From positions 738,366-802,365 of the forward strand of contig PCDI01000015.1 in NCBI GenBank assembly GCA_002778195.1: a stretch of DNA of 64,000 bases, read 5' to 3'. This DNA is from Raffaelea ambrosiae. Taxonomy: Eukaryota; Ascomycota; Sordariomycetes; Ophiostomatales; Ophiostomataceae. Positions within the stretch are counted from its first letter, which is position 1. Every line of letters starts with the position of its first letter. Below are positions 12,259 through 22,198 of this stretch, piece after piece. Position numbers and translations under genes: made by a program. The notes under the pieces are model-generated. The model was given only the letters and a program-made list of their open reading frames with translations. It was not told the DNA's origin and did no database searches.

Positions 12259-12391
12259 GGCGATCATCTAGAAAGAACAACAACAAATTAAACAAAAATA
12301 GAAATGTCTCTAAATCCTTTCTGCTCCTCCTCTGTTCGCATCATCCGGGCATTAGGTTTTGTCTAAAAACCATCATATATCATTAACCGTC

Positions 12392-13621
12392 ATGGCAGAA
12401 CCCTGCAACTCATTCGTTCCTGAACCCCCCTTCTCGATCAACGTTCTCCGACCCAACAGCAACGACACTGACAGTGCGTCTTCGGACTGCCCTCCACCCC
12501 TCGACTCCCTGCTGCCTGGCGTCTACCGCGATGAAAGCCTTCCCCAGCTGGTCGTCCCGGCTCTGACACCCAACTACCTCACCGCCGAGCTCGGGCTGGG
12601 CCGTCTCGATGGCTATGGCCACCACTGGTTTTGGCTGCTGGGCGCCCCTGCCCTGCCTCGACCGCTGCACGACTGCGCCCATAGAGGGAGAAGCATCTGC
12701 GTCACCGAACGGATGGATCGTCATCTCGGCCTCGGTATCGGCAGCGGCCGTCGCGATCTGCTCTATCTCAAGCCGCTGCCCCGTCTTCTGCTCGACTCTC
12801 GCTTCTGGACAAACATCCTCTCCTGCGACTGTGGGTCTGACGACGAGATGGAAAAGAGACCCAGAATGCTGCCGAACAAGTACAACAGTCCGCCTTTCCG
12901 GAGGCAAGGCAGTGGCGCCGGCAACCCGTCCTTCCGCAGGCAAGGGAGCAGCACCGGCAACGACTCTCACGCCACAACGTCCTCGACATCCACGCGCCAC
13001 TGCGCCAAGCGCCACCTCTGGGAGTGTGCCCTCGGCTTCCTCTACTCGTATGCAGCCATAGCTCCATATGAGAGCGACTTCCGCATTGCTCACTCCCACG
13101 GCCTCATACCCGAGGAAGTCACCTGGCCTCAGTGGCGGACCCTCACCCGCCAGATCGTCAGCAGCCCCGACGTCCGCGCCCACCGCTTCCATCAGCGCTT
13201 CTTGTATGGCGAGTTGCGTCTGCACCGTTTGCGGGAGCTCAGCCAGCTGCGCCGCGGCGGTCTGCTTCCCGTGCTGATCAGCCGTCTCGACCTCTTCACC
13301 CGCTTCTTCCAAAACAACGTGCGCTGGCTTGCATCGCTCGTGGCCTACCTGGCCATCGTGCTGAGTGCTCTACAGACAGGCTTGACTTCGGAGCGCTTGG
13401 CCGCCAGCGATGCTTTCCAGACGTTCTCCTCCGGCTTCACAGTCTTCTCCCTCATTGGCCCTTTGGCTGTCTTGCTGGGGTTTGCCCTGTACTTTGGCAT
13501 CACGCTCTTCTACCACGTCACCGCCCACATCCTGACAACCCATCTCTTCATTGAGGAAGAAAGTGATGAACTTGGGAGGGCCGATTCCTTCCGCCACTGG
13601 GACCAGAAGAGCGAGGTGTGA
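12392..13621 (+). CDS. Fungal multi-pass membrane protein of unknown function (resembles DUF6601 family)
   Basis: Single exon, 409 aa. The ATG at 12392 is chosen because upstream in-frame codons contain no ATG. Residues about 80-130 contain a conserved-looking block with PRPLH, ICVTERMDRHL and YLKPLPRLLLDSRFW; residues about 215-300 contain RHLWECALGFLYSYAAIA, ESDFRIAHSHGLIP, EEVTWPQWRTLTRQI and the motif FLYGELRLHRLREL. The C-terminal third has hydrophobic segments (about residues 315-335 and 360-390) ending in a cytosolic-looking acidic tail. I recall this arrangement from a fungus-specific family (DUF6601, sometimes mis-named subtilisin-like); no protease motif is present. Biochemical role unknown. 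It converges on the Zn2Cys6 regulator with only 12 bp between the stop codons. Confidence 0.88.
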   Translation: MAEPCNSFVPEPPFSINVLRPNSNDTDSASSDCPPPLDSLLPGVYRDESLPQLVVPALTPNYLTAELGLGRLDGYGHHWFWLLGAPALPRPLHDCAHRGRSICVTERMDRHLGLGIGSGRRDLLYLKPLPRLLLDSRFWTNILSCDCGSDDEMEKRPRMLPNKYNSPPFRRQGSGAGNPSFRRQGSSTGNDSHATTSSTSTRHCAKRHLWECALGFLYSYAAIAPYESDFRIAHSHGLIPEEVTWPQWRTLTRQIVSSPDVRAHRFHQRFLYGELRLHRLRELSQLRRGGLLPVLISRLDLFTRFFQNNVRWLASLVAYLAIVLSALQTGLTSERLAASDAFQTFSSGFTVFSLIGPLAVLLGFALYFGITLFYHVTAHILTTHLFIEEESDELGRADSFRHWDQKSEV

Positions 13622-13633
13622 GACTGCCGAGGC

Positions 13634-16000
13634 CTAGAACGAAAAGTATAACCCGTCTGCTCCACATAAAAGGTCCTCGTCGAAACTAAGAGGGAAGCTG
13701 TCGGCGGTCCAAACCAGTTGCTGGCGACCTGTCATGACAACATTCTCAACATCATTTGTCGCATCAACGACATGCGACAGCGTGTCCCCGGTTCTCAGAC
13801 CACGAAAACAGGCAAAGAGAATTGCGATGCCGACGAACTCGTTGAAATGGGCGCTTGATCTGTACGAGCGCCCTCGCACAGCTTGATACGCTCGGCGCAC
13901 AGCCGCAAAAATGGCGTCCGCATCGCCTGCGAGACGCGTGGTGCAGAGACCCTCGTCGCTTCCAGCACTTTGAAAGGCTGCCCGAAGAATGAGCACCATA
14001 TACATCAACGCAGCACCAAAATCGCCGTGGCATAGGTCGAGTAACCAGTCTGGTACACCAGGCTCAGAAGACACGACCATGTTGCTTGCAGGGGATGTTG
14101 TAGATACCCATGATTTCTGGACTTCAAGCAGGGCAAGAGAGCTTTTCAGTGTGGCTGTGTATGAATATGAAGGCCTGTAGGCGGAATTTGGCGAAACATC
14201 TTTGCCGGTACGGTCTGCTAAGGACAGGCAGAATAGAGAGTGGTGCAAAGCGAGCAAGGTGCGATGTGCCAGCACATCTAGGAATTGAAACTGTATAGAA
14301 GAAGGGCTGAAGGTTGAATGACAGCTGCGGCAGCCCTCTACCTTGATAGTGGCTTTTGCTGTGACTTGGGCGTCTTGCAGGATACCACGTATTTGTGCAT
14401 CCCACGAGAGTACTCTTTTGAGGCTCGGTCTTGGTGAGGCAGACGAGTTGACCGCGTTGGTGATCTCGGAGAGTACGGGTAGGAGCTCGCCTAGCTTTGT
14501 CTGGTAGAAGTCGCCCGATTGACGGCTTGGTGTTGGTTCGACGTGATGGCTCAAACTTTGCAACGTCGTACCCGTTCGCAGTGCTGTTTGTACCTCGAGA
14601 AGCCGCAAGGTAGTCCATATTTTCCTCCTTGTTTCTTCATCTAACGGGGGGGCACAAGCTCTTTTTTCCTGAACCACTGGACACAGCCCGTGTTCTGTGG
14701 GGCGGTGAAGCTGGAGCGACACTGCCATTCGCAGCACAAATGCCATAAAGGACACCAAAGGAGCGTAGCCGTTCTGGCTGCTGCTGCTGCTGCTGCTGCC
14801 GCCACTGGCTTTAACTTCAGCCAGCTTGGCGAGCACCATCATGCAAAGAGTGCGGATGGTAGTCAACGAGGGCGACACCATGTAAGGAGAACGGCTGAAG
14901 CATGTCTGTGCTGCATCCATAAACACCCCTGTCCATTCTTCAACAGATTGCCCAGTTCCGCAAAATAAAGATTCGGAAGCGGACTGAGCTCCCAATGCCA
15001 ATACCATAAATAACTGGGCCAGCTGTTCGTCAGATGATTCCCAGCTGTTTAAGAAAGCCTGTAGTCGGGATTGCAGCTCATTGGGAGAGAAGAGGCCATG
15101 AGTTGTTTCAAATGTCTGCATGTAGCATCTCACAAGGGTGTCGGTGATGTACGGTGGTGGGAGGAACTCCAAAATGTGGAACTTTTCTGGCTGGACCACC
15201 AGTCGAGAGTTCATAAACGGAAAGCCGAAGCTGTCGGTGGTTGAGCAAAACAAGCAGCGGAGGCTCTTGATCTGGCGATATCTTTGTTGCCAGAGGTCGT
15301 TGGTTCCGAGCAAAAAGGGCAGAGCCTCTTCAAACTGGCGACGTGTGTCAGAAAACAAATTTCAGCTAGATAGAAACGAAGCAGGATTTCAGCTTACCTC
15401 ACTTGCAATTCGAACCCAGTGAGACACTCCGTGATGCGACTCAGTTCCCAGGCTCCCCTCTTGCCAACGATAGTCTGAGTCGTCGCTGAGCGTGCTGGAT
15501 TCATCGCTGGGTGCAATAGAGAAGGGACTTGTCGCTGTCATAGGAACTGGCACAGTTGCCGTCATCATAACTGCATCCGCGGTCCCGGGTGTTCCTACAA
15601 AGGGCTGCGGCAATAGAAAGGATGACGATGTCGAGGCCAAAGTGGTAGCCTCAATTTTTGTGCTTTTTGTGCTTTTTGTGCTCTTTGTGCTCTTAGTGCT
15701 CTTCCTGTCTCTAGAAATAGAGCGCCTGGCGTCCTTCTCGTCAGTTGCGCTTGTACCAGACAGGGCAGACGAGAGAGCCTGGTAGACGCAGTCGTCGGGT
15801 GTACCAGCAGCAACGCAACGACCACATGGCTGCAATTTGTCACATTTCAGTTTTCTGTTGTGGCAGGGTATGCAGACGAAAACACGCCGGTTGCGTCTCT
15901 GGGACGATTTCTGGTTGATCGCTGCTGGGTTGTTGGGATCAACAATAGAGAAGGTCGAGAAGTAGCCGGCGGGCACCTCGGAAGAACCCTCACGAGCCAT
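13634..16000 (-). CDS. Zn2Cys6 fungal transcription factor
   Basis: Two exons, 16000-15398 and 15334-13634, 767 aa. The intron is 63 nt, starts GTAAGC and ends CGCCAG with a CTGAC branch point; a nearer TAG acceptor would bring in a stop. The binuclear zinc cluster has Cys at 43, 46, 53, 59, 62 and 71 (CIPCHNRKLKC, CGRC), preceded by a basic stretch (QRRNRR). A Lys-Ser-Thr repeat follows at about residues 98-112, encoded by nine-base tandem repeats at 15655-15702, then a Ser/Thr-rich linker. The second exon is helical and resembles the middle homology region of such regulators (LRLLEVQTALRTG). It would act in the nucleus as a DNA-binding regulator; targets are unknown and no biosynthetic cluster adjoins it. 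Confidence 0.92.
15655..15702. repeat. Nine-base tandem repeat coding Lys-Ser-Thr
   Basis: About five copies of a unit close to TTTTTGTGC on the plus strand encode STK units in the linker of the Zn2Cys6 regulator. The copies differ at one or two positions. Confidence 0.8.
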
Positions 16001-18928
16001 GCTGCCACGTTCCTTTTCTCGTTGCCAGCACTGGTTCTGTTAGCCAAGCGATCGCACACAATGGCTCAAGAGAATGATGGTCCAGTGAAAGGAAAGCTTG
16101 CAGGAACGAGAGCAGATGAGAACAACAAAGACAAGATATAACGGGAAGAAGGGGAGGGGAGGAGGAGACTCACCTCTCTGTTAATGAGACAGAAATGATA
16201 TCGCAAGCACAGATAACAACATCCCAATGCCTCAGATCAACATGCTTCCAGCTGGATTTCATAATAACCGCGTAACACGTCCGCGACATATTTCCATAGC
16301 ATCCATAGCATCCTCCATATTTGTACCCGAGGCTGCAGAAGGCAGCAGTATATTAGCTGAACACCCTATAGCTACAAGCCTGCGCCTCTCACCACTGGTG
16401 GGGGCCAAACCCGCAGTCTGGGAGTGTCATGAAGCAGCAACTCGGACATCGTGAACTCATATATTGCACTTCCTTCTATGCGGCACAGGGGCACGGCCTC
16501 ACCAGCTATACGGATGACCACGTAACGTAGGTTCCGTTTAGATCGGGCGTCTGGTTGGTTGGCGAATACTGACTTGGTGCTTGGGGTTGGAGAGGTTGAT
16601 AAACCAAATGTGATATCAAGAGCCTCTGGGCTAAGGAAGGGGGTCCATGGCCAGCCAGAGATCCATCTCGGCCTGTTTCTCGGGGGGTGTGGAGGGGAGC
16701 GACACTTTCCAAACCCAAAAAGTTATTTGAGTTATTTGGGGTTTCCCCTGACTGTTGAACAGGGAAACGAGCCAATCTGTGGCCAGTGTCCAACCATCTG
16801 TCATTTCTGACTTTGCCGTCATTGCCACCCGTTCTGGGAGCACAAATCATATTCTCGGTGTGTGCATGGACCAGTGCCTTGTTGGGTAACCTGTGCGCCC
16901 CGTGTCAGGTGAGCACATACCTCGCAGACAACATACATCCAAGCGATACAACTGCGGAAGACGGACAGCACAACACATACATCTCCAGGCATGCAGGAAC
17001 TTCCTGTGGCGTTTTTTCACGGCATGCTCATTGGCTTGTCTGTGCCGGTCCTTGGTTGTAGTCGGCAGTTCCGTGCTTTTCTCTCTCTCGGTGCGTGTGG
17101 CTTCCCCAGCAAGGCCATTGGCTCTGTCATCGGGGCTAGGCTGCCGAATTGATCAGAAATAGGTGGTATGAGACTTGAAAAAAAGAAGCAAAAAAGAAGC
17201 GAAAAAGAAGCAAAAAAAAAAAGAAGGGGAGACATGGGACCCACAGGAAGTGAACAGAGACGAGATCACGCTGGACCTGTTGCCAGTCTTGGGCGCCGCT
17301 TTGACTTTCTGCGGAAGGAGCGACCGGGAGCTACACTGGGCAAAGGCAAGAGCGACCGAGTTTATGGCGCCTGGTAGCTTGGCGCACAAAGTTTCCTATT
17401 TGGGAAAGAGGTAGACGAGTTTATGCAGCGCTATTGCTTCATAATGTGGATGAGACGTCGGCCAATTCTGATGGCCTCGGGCGAGCCATGCATGGGCCCT
17501 CGACAGAACGAAGCCACCGGCAAGTCTATCTCATTCAGACATTCGCGGTCTGACAGCACAAGTTCCATGCATAGACATGAGATGAAGCTTCTTTTGTTGT
17601 TCTGCCATTCTGCTATGCTGTTATTTCGTATCATTTGCCAGATATCAGTCCTGGCCAGCCAAAAGGCTTAGCGACGAAAAAAGGGGGGGGGAGACATGCT
17701 AAGATTTTGAGCCGCTTTGTGGCTTGGATAAAGGAATTTGGCCATTGGAGACAAGCGACATGCTGCCGAGATGCAAAATGCGGCCGAGGAGAGAGCGAGG
17801 TGTTGGAAGACGGGTAAAATGTGATGCCGTGCTTGTGGATGCAACTATCCTCCCAGTTGTAGGGCTGAGCGGCCATGGAATCTTGGCTATACTGCCACGA
17901 GCAAACTGCTAATCATACGCGAGCCTGAGAACTAGAGAGTCTTACCGGCAAATACGATGACAGTCTCGCTACCGGACGAATCACTTTTTGTCTTTCGCTC
18001 TGGGGACGAGGCTAGGTAAATTGCCCCTGCAGCAGAACGAGGCGGAGGGTGGCGCGGGCAGGTGGCAGTTGGCAGACGCAGAACATGACGTACAGCTTGA
18101 TGCCACTTTTTGTCCACAGCGAGGACTGTCAGGAGATGGTATCAGAAACGTTATTCCCGTTCCTGATCTGCCTTGGAGCCTGCGTTGCATCCTTGTCGTC
18201 GTCGATGATTGATGAATCACCACAGAAAACGCCTTGCGGTGACTAACAAGGCAGGCAGCTCAGACGGTATATCGAAGCTGTGTTAATCCTTCCACCGAGT
18301 CCATCAAGAACTGTCCATTGTTCTCGGCTAGACCGATGAGACTAGGCAATCTTCAGATGAAACATCAGATTGAAACGTGACAACGGTGACGATGTCTGCT
18401 TGCCGCCTAACTGCACCGCACAGCATTGTGGACACCTTTGACTTTGGCTCCTCTGTGCACTCGAAGCATAGAATATGTGTAGGTAAAAGAACGTACAACT
18501 CCTTGACAACAGGCTGCTACCGAAGGCAGCTTACACAGGTTTTGCGTTGTGTGCTGTTTGCTGCTTGCTGTGTGCTGCCTGTTCTCTCCACTTTCCCCTT
18601 TAGAGCTTCGCGGAGCACCATCTTCCGCGCCCTTGACGAGGAAATCTCTCCTCCTTTCCTTTTCAAGCCACAGAAACGCACCCAAGCCGCCGAGGCAAAG
18701 GATACTCCACGAGACTGTTGGGGTGATGCACTGGGCGAAAGAATGCCAGGATGCTGTTATTATCATTGTGCCGGAATATCGAGAAGGCTACAAAATGGGA
18801 AAAGGAGGCATTTCTCTTGTACTTTGACTCGGTTTCTCAGCCACTCCTTTGGTATCAAGAGATAAAGAAGCCCCCCCCAGGCACTTTCTCTCTCGCTTTT
18901 TTGTTTCATATACTCATCTTCTAATACA
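16001..18928. other. Intergenic region between divergent genes, 2.9 kb
   Basis: This is the shared upstream region of the Zn2Cys6 regulator (leftward) and the GH5 gene (rightward). The open frames inside it show no domain or protein-like composition. It holds short poly-A/G runs near 17190-17230 and 17680. No RNA gene was seen. Confidence 0.5.
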
Positions 18929-20333
18929 ATGGCCGCCCTGTGGCGTCTTCTCGTCGTTCTCCTGACTGCCTCGGTGTCTACGGCGGCACCTCGCGGCCCC
19001 CACGACGTCCGTGGCCCCCATGGCCCCCATGGCCCCCAAGACCGCAACGCTCACCATGCTGACGTGGATGTGCGTGACCTCGCCATTGTTCGCGACGGCT
19101 CCCGCCTCCTGCTCAACGGCCAGCCGTGGAAGGCCGTCGGACCCAACATCTACTGGCTCGGCCTCGACGAGAACGTCACGCCGCCGGCGGGCGCGCCCTT
19201 CTATGCACCCACCAACGCCAGCTACCCGACCAAGGGCCGCATCACCGAAGCCATGGCCATGGTCCGCGCCCTGGGCGGCACCGCCATCCGCGCGCACACG
19301 CTCGGCGTCAGCACGGGCAACCCGCTGAGCGTGTGGCCCGCGCCCCACCAGGTCAACGAGCAGGCCTTTGAGGCGATCGACTGGGCGGTCCACGAGGCCC
19401 GCGCGTACGGGCTGCGGCTGCTGGTGCCGCTGACGGACAACTACGACTACTACCACGGCGGCAAGTTTGACTTCTTGCGCTGGGGCGGCTTTGCGGGGCT
19501 CGACGGCAACACGGACGCGCGCAGTCCGCTGGTGGCCGCGTTCTACACCAACGCCACCGTGGTCGGCCTGTTCCACGACTACGTGCGCGCGCTGCTGACG
19601 CACGTCAACCCCTACACGCAGCAGACGTACGCGGAGGACCCGACCATCTTTGCCTACGAGACCGGCAACGAGCTGACGGGCCCCGTGTGGCTGGACATGG
19701 ACATCCCGTCGGCCTGGCTGCAGAGCACGGCGCGGCTGCTCAAGACGCTGGCGCCCAACAAGCTGGTCGTGGACGGGACGTACGGCGTGAACCGGACCAA
19801 CATGGCGGCCGTCCCCGAGGTGGACCTCGTGTCGGACCACTTCTACCCGGTGAGCGTGGAGAAGCTGCAGGCCGATCTGGCCCTGGCGGCAGAGTTCAAC
19901 AAGTCGTATCTGGCCGGGGAGTACAGCTGGACGGGCACCGTGGGAGACGACGACGATGACGGGTCGCTGGAGCCCTTTTTCCGGGCCCTCGAGGCCAGCC
20001 CGGCAGCCGGCGGCGACATGTTCTGGAGTCTGTTCGGGCACAACGTTCCCGACTGCAATGTAGGTCAACAAGCCCTGTTGGGGCGGATTCCCCCCCCCCC
20101 CAAAAAAAACGTGTGTATGGAACTGACGAGAGGCACAGGTCTATGTCAACCACAGCGACGGGCTGGCCCTGCAATACAACAACCCGGCCAACACGGCCGC
20201 CGTGACGACACGCACGCAGCTGATCCGACAGCACTTTATGGCAGACGGGCAGAACATCACAGTGGCCGCCGATGCAGCCTTGCCGGCCGTGGCGTGCCCG
20301 GCACCAGATGATCCAAGCCATTCAAGGAGTTGA
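18929..20333 (+). CDS. Secreted glycoside hydrolase family 5 enzyme (mannanase-like)
   Basis: Two exons, 18929-20059 and 20139-20333, 441 aa. The 79 nt intron is GT-AG, has an ACTGAC branch point and carries a poly-C/poly-A stretch. Residues 1-19 (MAALWRLLVVLLTASVSTA) are a signal peptide, followed by a GPHGPHGP repeat. The GH5 barrel follows: NGQPWKAVGPNIYWLG, GGTAIRAHTLG, then the acid/base Glu248 in ETGNELTG and the nucleophile Glu331 in LAGEYSW. Several N-x-S/T sequons suggest glycosylation. The second exon adds a short tail ending in ALPAVACPAPDD. Members act outside the cell on beta-mannans or related glycans; exact substrate is inferred only. The gene converges on the BTB gene. Confidence 0.92.
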
Positions 20334-20796
20334 AAATTTTGAAAATTTTGAAATAAAAAAGTCTCAAGGAGTGTATTTATCTTTGTGTGTGGCTCGTTGG
20401 AAAGCTCGTGTGTGTACATAAAAACAAAAACAACAGTACATAAGGAGTTGGAGTTGGTCCATGGACATCTCTGAACACCAGAGAGGGTATATATGAAGAA
20501 GAAAAAGGGAAAAAAAAATAAGTGTTGTTAAGGACCCCTATTAGCCTCGTAACCATGAATGCGTAAGAGGGAAACGCGTGTCCGCCCAACAACTCCTATT
20601 AGTTATCGGCCGTGAACGTCGTCAGTATCGTTAAGTAAAAAAAAAAACTCGTAACCGTTACACTGGGGATACCGCCCAGTTGCATGCGATGCAAAGGAGT
20701 GTCTAGAATGAGAAAGAAATGGATCATGTGAAGGAATGAAATGTTGGGAGATGGATATCTCAAGAGGGACGAGTGAAAAAAAGAGAGAGAAAAGAC
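20334..20796. terminator. Shared 3' region of convergent GH5 and BTB genes
   Basis: The 463 bp between the two stops begin with a direct repeat of GAAAATTTT, and an AATAAA polyadenylation-like hexamer lies at 20352-20357, 19 bp after the GH5 stop. No gene is visible inside. A is frequent on the plus strand near 20500-20520 and 20638-20650. Confidence 0.4.
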
Positions 20797-22198
20797 CTAA
20801 AAGGTCGAATCGAGCCCCAAGGGAACCATGCTGGACGAGGAAGAGGACAGCAGCGAGAGAGGAGACCACGCCGGGAGGTCGACGTGACGGGGTTCCGACG
20901 TGGCCGCCGAGCACGGCGACCAGGCCACCGAGGACGTGGACGAGGACGGCGAGACGGACGAAAGGGTGTCTTCGTCATAGCATGGGCCGGCGTGGTGAAG
21001 AAGACCGCTCGCCTTGCCCAAGTCGAACCCGGCCCCTCGGCATCGATGTCTGCCCAGCCCGTTGTTGTAGTAGTTGCTTCTGTTTCTGCTGCTGCCGCTG
21101 CGGCTGCTGCTGTACGGACAGTGCCCCTGCCCGACGGCGCGCCGGTGGCTGTGGAACGCGCACTGCCGGAAGCCAAAGTGCCGGTCCTCGCGCCGCAGCA
21201 CGTTGCTCGGGATGCGCAGCTGCGGGTTCTTGATCCGCACGTCCGCCTTGCTGATCGCCATCTTGGTCATGTGCGCGTCGTAGTCCGCCAGCAGCTGCGG
21301 GTTCTCCTCCAACAGGCCGAGAAACTGTTGTTTTTCGTCGCTTCGCTCGTATTTGTCCTCGTCCCCCCATCGCTCGTGCGGATCGCTGCCCGCGCACGCG
21401 TCCGGGCCGTCCTTGGCCGCCCCCGTGATCGGCGCCCGGTTGGACAGCGTCCAGGCCAGCAGGGCCACAGCCCATTTGCGCAGCCGGAACGCGGAAAAGG
21501 GGTCGCACTCGGCGTACAGGACCCGGATCAGACTCGGCGAGGCTTCCCAGTCCAGGCGGAGGTACAGGTCCTGCAGGCAGTCCATGACCACGTCCTGCAG
21601 GGCGGGCACGTCGATCAGGGCGGCAAACAGGTGCAGGTTGACCAGGTTCCAGTGCAGCTCGCTGCAGCACTGGGCGACGGGGAGCAGGCCGGACGAAGAC
21701 GCAGACGCGTTGGCAAAGCAAACCGCGGGGTCGTACAGGCAAAGCTTGTTCTCGTGGCGATCATTGTCGTCGTCGTCGTCGTCGTCGTCATCGTCGTATC
21801 GGTTCTCTTCCCATTCGCAGGCGAGCACGGCCACCGCCTCTTCCACCATGTCCCGGAACTCGTGGCGGTGGTAGAGCCACAGGATGAACAGCTCAAACAT
21901 GCCGGACGACTCGTCGGCGAGCCAGAGAATCAGCGACTGCCGCTCGGACGTCTTGGACGGCCGCGCGGCGCTGCTGAGCCCCGCGGGGACGGCATCGATG
22001 TTGTCGCGGAAAAAGCTGCTGTTGGCATACAGCAGCTCCTTGTGCACGACAAACTCTCTCTTCTCAGGGCCGACGAGGAGACTGATCAGGCCGGAGCTGT
22101 ATCTGTTGGGAGAGGAGGGGGAGCCAGTCCGTCAGCAATGTGTCCGTTTTGGCAGACAGATATATAGGCAGACAGGCTTTCACTTACTGGCTGGCCAT
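20797..22198 (-). CDS. BTB/POZ domain protein
   Basis: Two exons, 22198-22188 (11 nt, MAS plus two bases) and 22102-20797, 438 aa. The 85 nt intron is GTAAGT...AACAG and the joined start reads MASQYSSGLISLLVGPEK then REFVVHKELLYANSSFFRD, which is the BTB beta-strand/helix pattern. Without the tiny first exon the frame has no good ATG. The BTB fold continues to about residue 90. A run of about ten Asp lies near residue 100, encoded by GAC/GAT repeats at 21766-21795, and the C-terminus is Ser-rich. Fungal BTB proteins of this kind often act as adaptors or remain uncharacterised. Function unknown beyond protein-protein binding. Confidence 0.85.

Larger units (their letters stand above)
5254..12391. 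other. Gene-poor region, 7.1 kb
   Basis: Apart from the small coding-like relic at 8528-8818 no gene can be supported. It contains a CA dinucleotide tract (5632-5651), a 16-base poly-C (6020-6035), a purine-rich tract (about 7550-7650), a CT tract (7917-7956), poly-C near 8380 and several copies of an AT-rich motif built on GTACATAGT and AACTAGTTAAC (5815-5840, 8788-8806, 8919-8933, 9529-9556, 9601-9620). The left end is the promoter and leader of the YaaH gene; the right end, with a TATAAA at 12253-12258, is the promoter of the gene at 12392. No tRNA or 5S rRNA pattern was seen. Confidence 0.5.

Noticed and set aside
15359..15397. Alternative acceptor TATCTAG in the Zn2Cys6 intron
   Set aside because: Using it gives an in-frame TGA; the CGCCAG acceptor after a CTGAC branch point keeps phase.
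18914..20071. 385-codon open frame antisense to the GH5 gene
   Set aside because: It mirrors the GC-rich third positions of the real gene; the sense strand has signal peptide, catalytic residues and a good intron.
20773..22167. 464-codon open frame antisense to the BTB gene
   Set aside because: Ala/Val/Arg-rich shadow without domain.
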